This document shows, one piece after another, positions 30,761 through 39,639 of a DNA stretch of 64,000 bases. How positions within the stretch are numbered: the first letter of the stretch is position 1; each line of letters begins with the position of its first letter. The DNA is from Prorocentrum cordatum (lineage: Eukaryota > Sar > Dinophyceae > Prorocentrales > Prorocentraceae), in NCBI GenBank assembly GCA_963575745.1, contig CAUYUJ010021671.1, forward strand, positions 243,188 to 307,187, written 5' to 3'. Position numbers and translations under genes: made by a program. The notes beneath the pieces are model-generated. The model was not told the origin of the DNA. It saw only the letters and a list, made by a program, of their open reading frames with translations, and ran no database searches.

Positions 30761-32599
30761 CTAGGGGGCAGGGGTCGGGCCAGAACGCGCCGCGCCTGCC
30801 CTTTTCTGGCGGGGCTCCAAGCCACGGCTGATTCTGTCAATCGCCGTGTGCTGGTTAGCCTGAGTCTTAGGATTCTCTGAAAACCCCCGGCACAAAGCCC
30901 GCAGTTTGCGGGCTGACCTGAAGGACTCGGACCCGTTGAAATTGCCCCCGCACTTACGGCAGCAATAAACGGAATTCACACAGAGAACGTCATGCCCCAA
31001 TTCAGCGAATTCGGCAAGCACTGATTGAGGAGCGTCGGCAGAGCCACTTGAAGCACTCGTCTGCTCCAGCTGCTGAGGAGGGTCCACGCCCTGTCCCGAG
31101 GAGGGCTCCCGAGGCTCAGGCGTGGACCCCAAAATCCTATCAGCAGCCTCAAGGGCAGCCGTGACTCTAGAGTCCGAACTACTAACCCACGCCTCAGTAC
31201 TCCGCTTGAAGAAGTCGTCGGCCAAGCTCTGGACCAAAGGCGTGGGGGCACAAACTCGATCTGCCCCTGAGCGAAGAGTATGGAGGGCACTCGTACTTCG
31301 AGCGACTCGATTGCACCGACGACACCTATACTCTGACAACCTCTTGCAGAACAGCAACTCATGGTCCTGGGGCCTCTCGAAGACCGCACTCTTGGGCACC
31401 TGGACGGCCTCAGGGCCCCGCTCCGCGATAGGATCCGTTCCCCACTTACGAAACTGAACCACCTGGAAGACAGCCCAAGACACATAATGCAGGACCTGCT
31501 TGTGCTGCGTCAGCGCAGCGGCCAAACTCTCAGCCACCGTTTTGGACACCATGTGTGCGGCGCTGCCACACTTCGCGAAGAAGTCGGCCCAGGCATTGCC
31601 GACGAAGGCCTCAAGCTCGTCTGGCGTGGCCCACTCGATGATATCATCCAGCTTCCTGTGCGCTGGAGTCCACTGAAACCGCACTGGTGGCAGACATGGA
31701 TCACGTGCTCTGGCAGCAGAAAAAATGTCTCTCCAGACGCGGGCGTGCTTCGCTTTGCCAAATTCGAGCTTCTGGTCCCAGGGCGTGCCCTCATCAACGA
31801 GCGATTTCAGATCTGAAAAGAAAACCTCATGTCCGGGATGCTTCTGAAGTCCCATCTTGATGGCATAGCGCTCAGCACGGCCAACCGTCTGCACATAATA
31901 GGGCAAGGGCCCATATACAGCTCTGGCGGGGAGCCACGTGACGGGGTCCAACTGGCAGACCGACCAACCGCACCTACGTACTTCAGGAATACTGGCCGAG
32001 GACCCAGACCCATCAGTAAAAGATGTAGGCCCCCAGGAGCCTGAGACATCTCCCCACTCAAAAACTTCATTGGAGACCGTAGTGTAGTGCGGCACACCCA
32101 CAGGCTCAGGAACCCCATAGATCAGGTACCTCTGGTCCCAGTCGGTGCACCCCAGCTGCTGCCCAGACGCCTGAAGCATGTCTCGAACCTCCTGAAGCTG
32201 TTCTGGAAACGCATAATATTCCTGGTCGGGGTTCCCTTCGAGGAGCGGCGGGCAGTCGTAAAAGATATGGCCCCAACAGGAGTCGATAGCCTTATCACAG
32301 GCCTGACAAGACCTAATGGGCCTCCCGTGCTTCATGTCCCGACGCGGTGGGATGGGAAGATTGTCTGCCCACAAAGCCTGCAGCGCGCCGAGGCGCCGGT
32401 GACACTTTATCTTGGCGAGCGAGTGGCGTAGCGCACGATGCCGCACATCCGCCTGCTCGGTGTAAAAATGCTGCTGCAACCTATGGTGCTGCCAGCGCTG
32501 GATGCCCTGATGCAGGAACACACGCAGGCCTGCTGGACATATACGGTATAAATCAAAACTATTTCCCAAATCGTCGACCAGGATGTGCTCAGACGACAT
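30761..32599 (-). CDS. element 1 ORF2 continuation: RNase H and Cys-rich tail
   Basis: A 612-codon frame that overlaps the end of the EN-RT frame by 11 nt and continues its protein in the +1 frame. Its ATG at 32599 is probably not a true start. RNase H residues are seen in order: D in SFTDGS (near 32014), E in GRAERYAIKMG, D in FFSDLKSLVD and a final D in NAWADFFAKC, preceded by QWTPAHRK. It would degrade the RNA strand during reverse transcription. Two finger-like clusters follow: YRCRRCNRV...C and YCCRKCGGNF...C, the latter with RKLRALC. Compared with element 2, the order and the tail are shared. Confidence 0.85.
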   Translation of the reverse strand: MSSEHILVDDLGNSFDLYRICPAGLRVFLHQGIQRWQHHRLQQHFYTEQADVRHRALRHSLAKIKCHRRLGALQALWADNLPIPPRRDMKHGRPIRSCQACDKAIDSCWGHIFYDCPPLLEGNPDQEYYAFPEQLQEVRDMLQASGQQLGCTDWDQRYLIYGVPEPVGVPHYTTVSNEVFEWGDVSGSWGPTSFTDGSGSSASIPEVRRCGWSVCQLDPVTWLPARAVYGPLPYYVQTVGRAERYAIKMGLQKHPGHEVFFSDLKSLVDEGTPWDQKLEFGKAKHARVWRDIFSAARARDPCLPPVRFQWTPAHRKLDDIIEWATPDELEAFVGNAWADFFAKCGSAAHMVSKTVAESLAAALTQHKQVLHYVSWAVFQVVQFRKWGTDPIAERGPEAVQVPKSAVFERPQDHELLFCKRLSEYRCRRCNRVARSTSALHTLRSGADRVCAPTPLVQSLADDFFKRSTEAWVSSSDSRVTAALEAADRILGSTPEPREPSSGQGVDPPQQLEQTSASSGSADAPQSVLAEFAELGHDVLCVNSVYCCRKCGGNFNGSESFRSARKLRALCRGFSENPKTQANQHTAIDRISRGLEPRQKRAGAARSGPTPAP

Positions 32600-35500
32600 A
32601 GTCCAGGCAGGAGATACGCCTCAAGGTAAGCCAAGTGGCCCCAAGGGGCCCTCGCGCTTTAGACCAGGAAGGTGAACTCCCAAACTTAGTACCCAGACTG
32701 ACCCAAGCCTCCCGAAGTCTGCTAGGTTGTACACGCCCATCCCAGATCCAGGAAGCATATTTGAGCACAATGTCCGTGGTGGCATTATATATGGGGTCGT
32801 AGCATTCATCCCGATGAGGTATAAGATGCGCTGTTACCCCAACCAACGTCTTACCTGGATCACCATTTAGGACAGCAGCACAATGTCGCAACTCACGAAG
32901 GGCGCTATCACTAACTCCAGCAACTGCTCCGCCATGCGCCACTGATGGAAGGGCGCCCGTGCGCCACAGGCTGGTAGCACTCCGCCCCACGGCGGACTTC
33001 AACATGCGAAAACGATGCTTGCGCTCACGAAATTGCACCAGCCTGCGCTTCTCCATACGCCGAAGAACTCGAGGTCCTGTGAGCTCGTGACCCAAGTTCC
33101 TCATGTGGGCCCTGTACGGGATCTTCAAGGTTCCCAAGTGCCTCTTGAGCTGCCCCCAAACCTTTTGGGACCCAGGGATACATCCAGACTTCGGCGGCTT
33201 CAGGACCATCCCAAGATCACCAGCATCAGCAGTGAACGCCTTGGCCGCTCGGGCCAGGTTGGACACCTCCCCCAAGACGGGCAACACGTACTGCAGGCCC
33301 ACATCGTCCATGAGCGTGCGTGGCGTGATAGTAGGCGCAATACTAGCCGTGCGCTGGACCGCTCGGTACGTGAGGAGATATAAAAGATAAGCGGCGTGTG
33401 TGCAGCCCGCAAGAATACCCTGATGGGCCACCAAGGGCCTGGAGACGGACCCAAAACACTTGATCCTTCTCGGCTGGCGGTAGGAGCCCAGGAGCAACCA
33501 CGGGAGCCTCAGCGGGTACCCGAGCTCCCTGGCTTCTCGGAGAAGTGCACTGTGACTGACCATATCGAAGCACTTGGTCATGTCCAAGAGAATGGTGCAG
33601 GTGTGTTCACCTAAGAGTTCTCCTATCTCCTGGCTCAGGTTGTGGTCGAAGGCTGAATCGGTCGAAGTCTGCCCAGCCCTGGACCCCCACATATGTTCAC
33701 AATTGTGAGCCTCTTGCCATTCCGCTGAAAGCGGCCGACGAAGCTTTCCCCACAACCTGACGAAAGTGTTGCTGAGGACGATCAACCTAGTGTCCCCGTC
33801 AGGCTTGGGCAAGCGAACAAGCTCGCTGTAGAGCCTGTCAGTGGGCCAGGCCAGCCAACTCTCAAACTGCATGAACATGTCAGCCAGGCACTGCAAGGCC
33901 TGGTCGGACAGCACATCGAGCGTGCGTGGCGCGATCCTCGTCTGGCCCGAGGCCGTCTTCAGTGGAAAGCTTCTGATGGCGCCTCGCACCTGCGATGCAG
34001 ACAAAGGCGGAAGCAGAGGCCACTGAGCCTGATCAGAAGGCAGCGGCAGAGGGCATGAACCGTGGTACGTCCAGACGCCCCTCCACTTGTCGAGCGTACG
34101 GTCCGCCATCTGATATGGCTGAGCGTCAGGGAAGTAGGCGAGCACCTCCTGTCGAGCACGAACTTTGGAAGACGAATGCGCTCGAGATGCTCCTCCAAAG
34201 AATGCTTCCTTGGCCCGCTGTCGCCAAGCCTTCTCCGACGCTCTTTGCGCCGTGCGCAGATGATAATCAGCACTGGCAATGATGGCATTGGCTACCTCCT
34301 CAAAGCCAGCCTCGACCAAGCCGGGCAGCCCTCGCCGAAAGAAACCTGCGAAGGCAGTGTCCAGGACACACAGCACCTGCTCCGACCGAGCCACGCGCCC
34401 ATAAAAGGCAGCCACCTCATTGAAGGCCACGACGACCTTGGTGCACTGCAGCGGCGTGATGGCGCAAGTGAGGGCGCACAACTTGAGGCGCTCGATGTAC
34501 CTCACAAGCCGCTTCTTCTCGGCCACAAGGTGCTGGGCCCAGCGCCTCGCCGTAGCCCAAGCCAGCGCGGGCGGCTCTTTGTAGGTACGCCTGCGCGGCG
34601 GCTGCCATGACAGGAGCTGCCACTTGAACTGCGGCGGCCCCTCGCGTCCGATGTACTGCATGGCCTTGGCGCCTACGCAGTCGTAACGCCCTGCCAGCTC
34701 GTAGTCCACCCCGCGCAGCACGGAGTCCCAGAGCGAGCTCAGGTCATCGACACTGCTGACCTGCTGGAACTCCGACTGGAGCATATGCCACGGATAGGGA
34801 TACCTGGCGCAGCCAACGGGCGGCGCCACCGCAAAAGGGCGCGGCCCCACAGGGACGCGGCACCACGTGGGGCGATCCTCGCCCATGAGCTGCAGCCCCA
34901 CAGGGAAGTGCGGCGGCGGCACGACCGCGGAGTCATACTGGACCTCGGGCTTGCCCTTGATGCGAGACGCTAAGTTGGCACAGACGACAAAATAGTCTAT
35001 GGTGCTCTTACCCTCGTCAGTGATGCAGGTGCGCTGGTCGGGCACATAGTGGATGGCTGCCATGGTCTCGACCCAGTTGCGAACGTTGAGCGCGTCGATA
35101 TCGGCGTTCCAGTCACCGCCTAGAATCCAGTCGAGGCCCCGAGAGTTCCATGCTGCCACTCTCAGCACCTCAATGTTTTCGCCTGAGATGCCAATGGACG
35201 TGACGAGGTAAACACTGGCGACGATGATACCACCAGCAACTCCCCAATTAATCTGGGCACAAACTGCTCGTCCTGGATAGATAATGCGCCCGTCGTCAAG
35301 TGGAGCCGTGACCATAATGTTTGTCGGCACGGGTACCGCGACCCCTCCGAAGTTGGACGTAGCAGGGTCCCCAGTAGAGGGCGACGGGGCCCATAGCCCA
35401 TGCCATCCAGCGTCCAAGGCCCTGGCCTGAAACTCGCCAAGCCTAGGTTCGGTAATTCTCAACTCCTGAGCCAGCAAGATACTTCCACGAAAAGTGGCCA

Positions 35501-36272
35501 AAAAGTCGAAGAAAGGGCCGTAGCTCGTAGCGTTCACCGTTGTGCTGAGGCCTTTGAGCTGCGGCTTAGATTCTGCATGCATTGGCTGCACCTTCACCTC
35601 CGTGCGCTCTGGCGGCAAAGGCGAAGTTGGCGCAGCCCGTTCCTGACATGATTTCTCGATGCTGCATCGGGAAAAAGGTGGGGGCGAAGATGGCGCATCC
35701 TGAACCGCGCCTGCACGCAGATCTGCTTCAAGTTCCTCCATATCAGGCTCGACGTCCTGAAAGAAGTCATAATCATCGTCCAAGGCAGTACGCGCAGGGC
35801 CGCTCTGGCCCGAGGACGCCCCTAGAAGTCGGCACCCTCTGCCGCCTGGATTCTCCGAGGGCAAGGGCGGTGGGCGGTGCGTGCCGTCCGAAGACGGTCG
35901 GTGCCCTCTGCCGCCGCTCCCCGAAGGTGAGGTCGGTGAGCAGTGCGTGCTGCCAGGGGCCAACCGCGTAGGCGTAGGCGTAGTAGCCCTCTGTGATGCC
36001 GTAGACGCCGAGGACCCAGCTGCGGGCGCAACCGACGTAGGCGGAGCCGCGGTCAAGGTCGGAGCTGCCCCCCACCCCGAAGAGCGGGCCAGTGGGGGAA
36101 ATAATGTAGGCGCCGTAGTCCCAGCCGAGGTCACGGTACTGGAAGCCGTTGTGGGCAGGGAGGTCTGACGATGAGGGGCTGAATCCCTCTCCTCCCTGCC
36201 CGAGGTACACGCCGCCGTCGAAGATGACGAAGGCGCACCCTCAACATGTTGCGCTGATGTAGAGCTAGCCAT
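32589..36272 (-). CDS. element 1 ORF2, endonuclease and reverse transcriptase
   Basis: The ATG at 36272 lies in an ACCATGG context, 44 nt after ORF1. About 1227 residues follow to a TGA at 32589. The endonuclease (APE-type, EEP fold) spans about residues 240-470, with E270 (AQEL), D387 and N389 (GGDWN), D426 (STIDYF) and H455 (PPHFPV): a complete catalytic set for nicking the target. The reverse transcriptase spans about 690-1050. It has the RLPKPDGDTRLIVLSN finger motif, catalytic D897 in LLDMTKCFD, GILAGCTHAAYLL where other LINEs have a QGDPLSP motif, and LMDD with D989/D990 (33303-33314) in place of YxDD. The first ~170 residues may be partly out of frame. RNase H follows after a +1 shift. 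Confidence 0.87.
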   Translation of the reverse strand: MASSTSAQHVEGAPSSSSTAACTSGREERDSAPHRQTSLPTTASSTVTSAGTTAPTLFPPLARSSGWGAAPTLTAAPPTSVAPAAGSSASTASQRATTPTPTRLAPGSTHCSPTSPSGSGGRGHRPSSDGTHRPPPLPSENPGGRGCRLLGASSGQSGPARTALDDDYDFFQDVEPDMEELEADLRAGAVQDAPSSPPPFSRCSIEKSCQERAAPTSPLPPERTEVKVQPMHAESKPQLKGLSTTVNATSYGPFFDFLATFRGSILLAQELRITEPRLGEFQARALDAGWHGLWAPSPSTGDPATSNFGGVAVPVPTNIMVTAPLDDGRIIYPGRAVCAQINWGVAGGIIVASVYLVTSIGISGENIEVLRVAAWNSRGLDWILGGDWNADIDALNVRNWVETMAAIHYVPDQRTCITDEGKSTIDYFVVCANLASRIKGKPEVQYDSAVVPPPHFPVGLQLMGEDRPTWCRVPVGPRPFAVAPPVGCARYPYPWHMLQSEFQQVSSVDDLSSLWDSVLRGVDYELAGRYDCVGAKAMQYIGREGPPQFKWQLLSWQPPRRRTYKEPPALAWATARRWAQHLVAEKKRLVRYIERLKLCALTCAITPLQCTKVVVAFNEVAAFYGRVARSEQVLCVLDTAFAGFFRRGLPGLVEAGFEEVANAIIASADYHLRTAQRASEKAWRQRAKEAFFGGASRAHSSSKVRARQEVLAYFPDAQPYQMADRTLDKWRGVWTYHGSCPLPLPSDQAQWPLLPPLSASQVRGAIRSFPLKTASGQTRIAPRTLDVLSDQALQCLADMFMQFESWLAWPTDRLYSELVRLPKPDGDTRLIVLSNTFVRLWGKLRRPLSAEWQEAHNCEHMWGSRAGQTSTDSAFDHNLSQEIGELLGEHTCTILLDMTKCFDMVSHSALLREARELGYPLRLPWLLLGSYRQPRRIKCFGSVSRPLVAHQGILAGCTHAAYLLYLLTYRAVQRTASIAPTITPRTLMDDVGLQYVLPVLGEVSNLARAAKAFTADAGDLGMVLKPPKSGCIPGSQKVWGQLKRHLGTLKIPYRAHMRNLGHELTGPRVLRRMEKRRLVQFRERKHRFRMLKSAVGRSATSLWRTGALPSVAHGGAVAGVSDSALRELRHCAAVLNGDPGKTLVGVTAHLIPHRDECYDPIYNATTDIVLKYASWIWDGRVQPSRLREAWVSLGTKFGSSPSWSKARGPLGATWLTLRRISCLDYVV
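35773..36240 (-). other. alternative-frame coding segment at the start of ORF2 (Gly/Tyr-rich)
   Basis: In the frame of ORF1 (not that of ORF2) this stretch is open and reads DGGVYLGQGGEGFSPSSSD, then FQYRDLGWDYGAYIISPTGP and YGITEGYYAYAYAVGPWQHA. Nearly all third codon positions are G or C. In the ORF2 frame the same DNA gives a Ser/Thr/Pro-rich string with weaker third-position bias. The simplest reading is that the original protein used this frame here, with two compensating indels near 36240 and 35780 in this copy. A separate small ORF is the alternative. Confidence 0.45.
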
Positions 36273-36315
36273 GGTGACAAAGAGCCAAAGCAACAGCATA
36301 CCAGGCCGAGCACGT

Positions 36316-37368
36316 TCACGCGGACGTCTTGGCCTTCTTGGCCACAGTGTCCAGGTAGCTCTGCTGGAAACGCTTGAACTTTTCGCGCACGATGTCGGGG
36401 GTGTCGCTCTCCTCGACGTGGACGCCAGCTGCACCCAAAGTCGCGCGGCAATCCTGCTCAGACATCTCAATGTCAGGTGGCTCAGCACGAGCTTCAGCAC
36501 CACCAGCAGGAGCAGGTGCAGGTTCAGGCGGCTTGGCCTGGGGCAGGCTCTGCAGCTTACTGACCGTGTCGGCCATGGCCTGCAGCTCCTTGACCATGTC
36601 GGCGCCGAGGCCGAGGCCTGTAGCGACCTTGCCCAGCTGCTCCACACTGACCGCGAAGGAGGGCAACAAGTCCGCAAGCGACGGTGGCTGTGTGCCCTCG
36701 GGCGGCTGGACGCGCGACATGGCGGTGCGGGTCTGCTGTTCCAGGCGGAGGACCTCAGAAGTGGCCTCTTGCAGCTTGGTGTCCGTGTCGGCCAGGCCGC
36801 GAGTGAGCTCGTCGATCTTCTTCTGCTGCTCATCGCGGGTGGCCTGAATGGTAGCCTGTCGCGAACGGGCAGCAGACAGTCTTGACGCCAAAGACCTGGC
36901 CTGATGCTCGATGGGCCTGTTTTGAAAGAGCTCGGCGTCCAGCTTCGCCCGCTCTTCGCGCCATTTGGCCACACTATCAGCATCAGCAGGATCAGTAGTG
37001 ACACGGAGCATCTGATCCAGCATCTTGATCCTGTTCTGCTTGACAGTGTCGGCATCCCCTGGCGCAGCAGCCCATGGTGGGCTCGCGCCTGTTGTTCCCG
37101 TAGCCGCTGGCACTTGCCCAGGGGGATGCTCGCGGAGCTTGGTGAGCTGCGCCTCAAGCTCCTTGACCTTGGCCGAGAGCGACTGCTGCTTGGCCGAGAC
37201 ACTGGGCTGCGACACCACTTTGTTCTCCTTGAAACAGTTACTCTTGTGCAGGCCGCACTTCTTACAGTAGACAAGGGTGGAAGCATTGAACCACGGTTGA
37301 TTCGTGACGTCGTGCCTGCACCACTTGCAGTACCATGGCGAAGCGTTGTCCTTGCGCGTCGGGGCCAT
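36316..37368 (-). CDS. element 1 ORF1 protein (zinc finger, coiled coil)
   Basis: A 350-residue protein starting at the ATG at 37368 (MAPTRKDNASPWYCKWC). The frame is open further upstream, but this is the first ATG before the finger. Residues 14-38 carry C14-x2-C17...C35-x2-C38, a zinc-ribbon-like finger with more His/Cys after it (H41). A Q/L/K-rich coiled coil follows around residues 55-75, a long charged helical stretch rich in R, E and Q over about 100-220, a Pro/Ala linker, and a C-terminal acidic/basic segment ending KKAKTSA. This matches the role of LINE ORF1 as an RNA-binding, self-associating chaperone; the role is inferred. It stops 44 nt before the ORF2 ATG. Confidence 0.8.
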   Translation of the reverse strand: MAPTRKDNASPWYCKWCRHDVTNQPWFNASTLVYCKKCGLHKSNCFKENKVVSQPSVSAKQQSLSAKVKELEAQLTKLREHPPGQVPAATGTTGASPPWAAAPGDADTVKQNRIKMLDQMLRVTTDPADADSVAKWREERAKLDAELFQNRPIEHQARSLASRLSAARSRQATIQATRDEQQKKIDELTRGLADTDTKLQEATSEVLRLEQQTRTAMSRVQPPEGTQPPSLADLLPSFAVSVEQLGKVATGLGLGADMVKELQAMADTVSKLQSLPQAKPPEPAPAPAGGAEARAEPPDIEMSEQDCRATLGAAGVHVEESDTPDIVREKFKRFQQSYLDTVAKKAKTSA

Positions 37369-37563
37369 CGTGGCGCCGAAGCCGCAGGGACGGGCGGCGA
37401 GTGCCACAGGCCAGAGGGCAGCCTGGCCGTGGCGGCAAAACTGATGAGGGAGCCCAACTCCTCGGTGTAGGCGAAAAGCTGTCGAGCGCAAGCGCTCTGG
37501 CGAGGCCGCGGACCAGCGGTATCCGTGAATGCCAATACGGGCTCAGCCCGCAAAAGCATAAGT

Positions 37564-37585
37564 CTTGAGCCAAAATGGCTACGGA
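37564..37585 (-). other. dinoflagellate spliced-leader (SL) sequence at the 5' end of element 1
   Basis: On the minus strand, 37585 down to 37564 reads T, then CCGTAGCC, ATTTTGG and CTCAAG. This is an exact 22/22 match to the dinoflagellate SL consensus (first base D = T). The SL is added in trans to the 5' end of mRNAs, so finding it in genomic DNA upstream of ORF1 means the copy came from reverse transcription of a trans-spliced transcript. It ends ~195 nt before the ORF1 start. Confidence 0.95.
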
Positions 37586-37680
37586 GGAGGAGGAGAAGGA
37601 GGAGGAGGAGGGGGAGGAGGAGGGGAAGGAGGAGGAGGAGGAGGAGGAGGAACAGGAGGAGCAGGAGGAGCAGGAGGGGG
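37586..37680 (+). repeat. (GGA)n abutting the SL of element 1
   Basis: (TCC)n on the element's sense strand, running straight into the first T of the SL. It has GGGG and AAC interruptions. Confidence 0.93.
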
Positions 37681-38940
37681 GGCTTTTGTCCTCTTCCATG
37701 TGCTCTTCCAGGCCCGCCCTGGGCCCCGTCCTGCCCGGCCCTTCCTCCTTCTGCCAGCCTCGGCCCCTCTTTGCTGCACACGGTCGTGCCTGGCCCGCGG
37801 GTTCATCCCGACAGCCTCGCGCCACACGCGGCTCCGCGGGTGTTTTGCAGATGTGGGGGAAGAGCCGCCCTCTAGCATTCTGGCAGCTCCGCAGAAGGGT
37901 ATACGGTCGGGGCTGACTAGAGAGGACACGCGAGAGGACACAAGATTTCTTCGAGGGCAACATTGCCACAGGAATGTGCAAGGCATGGGCCGAAAAACAC
38001 AGGACTCGAGGGCACTCTGGAATTAGCAGGGTCGACCTACTTATCAGTCTCGGCTGTAGCGCCCCCCTTTCCTCATCACGCTCCCCTTTATCATCTTTCG
38101 GCTCGGCAGCGAGTTGCGCAGCATCCTTGGCGGCCAGTGTGCAAGATCAATGGGGGACAAACAGGAGGCGACAGCCCGCGGGCGCGCCCAGAGGCTTCTA
38201 GGAGGCGCTGGGGAGGTGGCCTGCATGGGAGATACGGTCGGGAGCTCTCGCTGAGCGTGTCGTGGGTGGGGGCGGGGGGCCCGGCCCTGCCGGCCCTGCG
38301 AGCGGATCGCGTGCCGCTCCGCTCCGCGGGGTGGGAGGTCGTAAAAGGCTCAAGGCGTTGACGCCTGGGGACTGGACGCGGTTAGCGTGTTGCGCAGCGC
38401 GGTGGGTCAGAACCGGCGGCGCGACACGCTGAGCCAGAATTCCTGACCGTATTCCCCAGCCCAGGGGCCCGTCAACGAGGGCTTTTGACAAAAGGGCCCG
38501 AACTTCCCCCCTTCTCCATCTCCCCCCGCTGGATCTGGCAAACTCCTGGTTTACAGCGTGCTGGTTTCTGGGGTCTGAAGAATTCCTTGTTTACCCTCCT
38601 CCCCCCCTGGGCGCGTGCTCGAAGATGTGAGCGTTTTTTTTTTTACTCGGCGTTTCGACATTGGGCGAAAGGGGGGGGGGAGGGGGGTCCGGCTCCGGAC
38701 CTCTGCTTGATGCGACTGTTTGCAACACTGCGTCCTATGATGAGGAAGACTCCACCTGCCTGAATCAGGCGCCAAAAACAGCCAAGGTCTACTCCGTGGG
38801 GGAGGGAAGGGGGGGGGTCCGAGGGCACGCGCCGATCGGCAAAATACGGAGTCACAAAAAAACGTTCACGATTAATTCGACGCCTCGTTTTGTTGCAAGA
38901 GGGGCCCCCCCGGAGTCCGACCCTGTTCCAGAGGCCAGCG
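37681..38940. other. no supported gene; dispersed repeat G at 37905-38050
   Basis: 37905-38050 (ACTAGAGAGGACACGCGAGA to CAGGGTCGACCTACTTATCA) is the second copy of repeat G; its partner is 23851-24010. The rest, to 38940, is unique GC-rich sequence with G-rich runs and no gene motif. Confidence 0.5.
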
Positions 38941-38989
38941 TCTGAGCTCGAGTCGTTGCTGGACACTCCCAAGGCCCAGCGAGGGCCCC

Positions 38990-39110
38990 GCAGAGCCCGA
39001 CAACGACGGCCTGGCTTCTGGGCCAGGACTCGAGCCGCCGGCGGACGATCGGGACGCTCTCGACGAGGCGCAGCTGCTGGAAAGCATCCCGAAGCTGGAA
39101 AGGCGAAACC
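38990..39110 (+). repeat. dispersed repeat FB2, copy
   Basis: GGACGATCGGGACGCTCTCG, GACGAGGCGCAGCTGCTGG, then AAAGCATCCCGAAGCTGGAA, in the order of one arm of the 61914-62155 foldback. Confidence 0.65.
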
Positions 39111-39114
39111 CCAC

Positions 39115-39315
39115 CCCCACCCCTAGTCCCGACCCCATCCCCGAACCCGCGATCCAGGGGGGTCGGGACCAGGGGTGGGGGGTGGGTTTTCGGGGTCAAA
39201 GGATGGAGAAAACGCTCCCGGCCCCAGTCCCGACCCCTTGAATCGCCGGCTCGGGGATGGGAGTCGTGACCAGGGGTGGGGGGGTGGGTTTTCGAATTCT
39301 GAGGAGTGGGAAACC
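39115..39315 (+). repeat. ~85-bp tandem repeat (GACCAGGGGTGGGGG...GGGTTTTCG)
   Basis: Two full copies and a partial one, each with AGTCCCGACCCC and GACCAGGGGTGGGG. Confidence 0.7.
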
Positions 39316-39499
39316 CCCAAAAGCCAACGATCACGTCAGACGAGGCTGCCGAGAAAGCCTCCGTCCTAGCGCGCGCTCCTCCAGCCGCAGCTCCAGGATC
39401 TCCACCCGGTAGCCATTGAGGGCGCCGAGGCCCCAAGGCTCCTCCTCCCCCAGGATCCTGTCGAGCACCTCTGCTCGGTCGGTGTCGGAGGGTCTGGGA

Positions 39500-39545
39500 C
39501 GATGAGGAACAGGAAGAGGAAGAGGAGGAGGAGGAGGAGGAGGAG
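39500..39545 (+). repeat. short (GGA)n
   Basis: GGAAGAGGAAGAGG, then pure GGA. Confidence 0.9.
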
Positions 39546-39639
39546 GACCAGAGTAAACTCAAGATGCCTGAACGATACTGCAACACCCACTCCCGCCCAA
39601 AGCCCCCTCCTTAGAAGTCCCTACGAGCCTTCCTTTCCA

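Larger units (their letters stand above)
30606..37585 (-). mobile_element. non-LTR retrotransposon, element 1 (SL-ORF1-EN-RT-RNase H)
   Basis: A ~7.0-kb LINE-type element read on the minus strand. In order it has: the 22-nt dinoflagellate spliced leader, a ~195-nt leader, ORF1 (zinc finger and coiled coil), ORF2 with endonuclease, reverse transcriptase and RNase H, and a ~155-nt 3' untranslated region. No long terminal repeats and no poly(A) are seen. Both edges abut (TCC)n on the sense strand, so a target-site duplication cannot be told from the microsatellite. Only one frameshift plainly breaks the catalytic part, and all expected catalytic residues are present, so this is a young copy or one close to active. 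The 3' boundary is placed where unique sequence meets the TCC repeat. Confidence 0.88.

Noticed and set aside
31122-31816. Plus-strand ORFs antisense to the LINEs (for example at 31122, 31361, 33015, 36271, 57531)
   Set aside because: They overlap frames with clear catalytic motifs on the minus strand and have no motifs of their own.
37365-37370. ORF1 starts further upstream, and TTG/GTG starts for frames such as those at 54781, 58795 and 36210
   Set aside because: Non-ATG starts are not expected for this eukaryote. Those frames are continuous with upstream sequence and simply show where the coding frame was entered.
37540-37563. A second SL relic in element 1 after the exact SL
   Set aside because: The sense sequence GCTTTTGCGGGCTGAG only loosely resembles the SL core and needs gaps, so it is not claimed.
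36316-37781. N-terminal ~490 residues of the 1730-codon frame of element 1
   Set aside because: It is the out-of-frame shadow of ORF1 and the leader. The finger and coiled coil are in the other frame, and the start is better placed at 36272.
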